From Paramuribaculum sp. (GTDB lineage Bacteria > Bacteroidota > Bacteroidia > Bacteroidales > Muribaculaceae), in assembly GCA_029058455.1 (NCBI GenBank), contig JAIDXU010000027.1:1-5326 (forward strand): DNA of 5,326 nucleotides, written 5' to 3'. The translations under genes were made by a program, and so were the position numbers. The notes under the pieces were generated by a model. That model made no database searches and had not been told where the DNA came from. It saw nothing but the letters and a program-made list of their open reading frames with translations. Positions 5,302 to 5,326 of the stretch are shown piece after piece. Positions within the stretch are counted from its first letter, which is position 1. Each line of letters opens with the position of its first letter.

Positions 5302-5326
5302 AGATTATAAACACCATGTAGATAAC

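Larger units (their letters stand above)
4812..5326. other. Candidate chromosomal replication origin (oriC), may continue past the right edge
   Basis: A gene-free, AT-rich stretch filled with DnaA-box-like 9-mers. Three are exact TTATCAACA (4892-4900 plus strand; 4904-4912 and 4947-4955 minus strand), one change from the classic TTATCCACA. Two are TTATCTACA on the minus strand (4971-4979, 5317-5325). Single-mismatch variants lie at 4815-4823, 4849-4857, 5013-5021, 5083-5091, 5117-5125 and 5230-5238; weaker ones at 5105-5113, 5127-5135, 5147-5155 and 5243-5251. DnaA binds such boxes to open the origin. Clustered boxes in both orientations, AT-rich DNA that could unwind, longer ordered repeats and promoters pointing outward on both sides are the usual signs of a bacterial oriC. 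No open frame here has homology-like character. The neighbouring dnaA gene, if present, is not inside the window. Alternatives are a DnaA-titration or regulatory cluster. Confidence 0.72.

Overview
The window looks like chromosomal DNA of a Bacteroidota bacterium, most likely order Bacteroidales. The evidence is the large TGS-type nucleoside kinase, the lipopolysaccharide-core gene set, two promoter-like TAnnTTTG elements, and the lack of Shine-Dalgarno sequences in front of the main genes. A family-level guess (Muribaculaceae-like) rests only on overall protein flavour and is weak.

Layout, left to right. Positions 1-314 hold the 5' part of a small Cys-rich, probably zinc-binding protein gene on the minus strand, cut by the window edge. 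Its first codons contain an exact 27-bp tandem duplication. It has its own upstream region (315-436) with a sigma70-like TATAAT promoter and a strong AAGGAG ribosome binding site. That style is foreign to Bacteroidota and suggests acquired DNA. Positions 437-4811 are a compact minus-strand operon of four genes, transcribed right to left: a family 2 glycosyltransferase (WaaE/KdtX-like), a family 4 glycosyltransferase, a WaaP/InaA-type lipopolysaccharide kinase and a uridine kinase-like nucleoside kinase. The first three plausibly build and phosphorylate the inner core of lipopolysaccharide or lipooligosaccharide at the inner face of the cytoplasmic membrane. The kinase at the end is a housekeeping passenger or a nucleotide-supply gene.

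Positions 4812-5326 carry no convincing gene. This AT-rich block is packed with DnaA-box-like 9-mers (TTATCAACA, TTATCTACA and near matches, both orientations), with inverted pairs and longer ordered repeats. I read it as the chromosomal replication origin (oriC) or most of it. It is flanked on the left by the promoter of the glycosyltransferase operon, pointing left, and on the right by a Bacteroidota-type promoter element pointing right into a gene beyond the window. Transcription would therefore leave the origin in both directions.

The most noteworthy points are the oriC candidate with its non-canonical box consensus and its overlap with the operon promoter, and the foreign-looking, internally duplicated Cys-rich gene. 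No RNA gene, CRISPR array, insertion sequence or new multigene system was seen.
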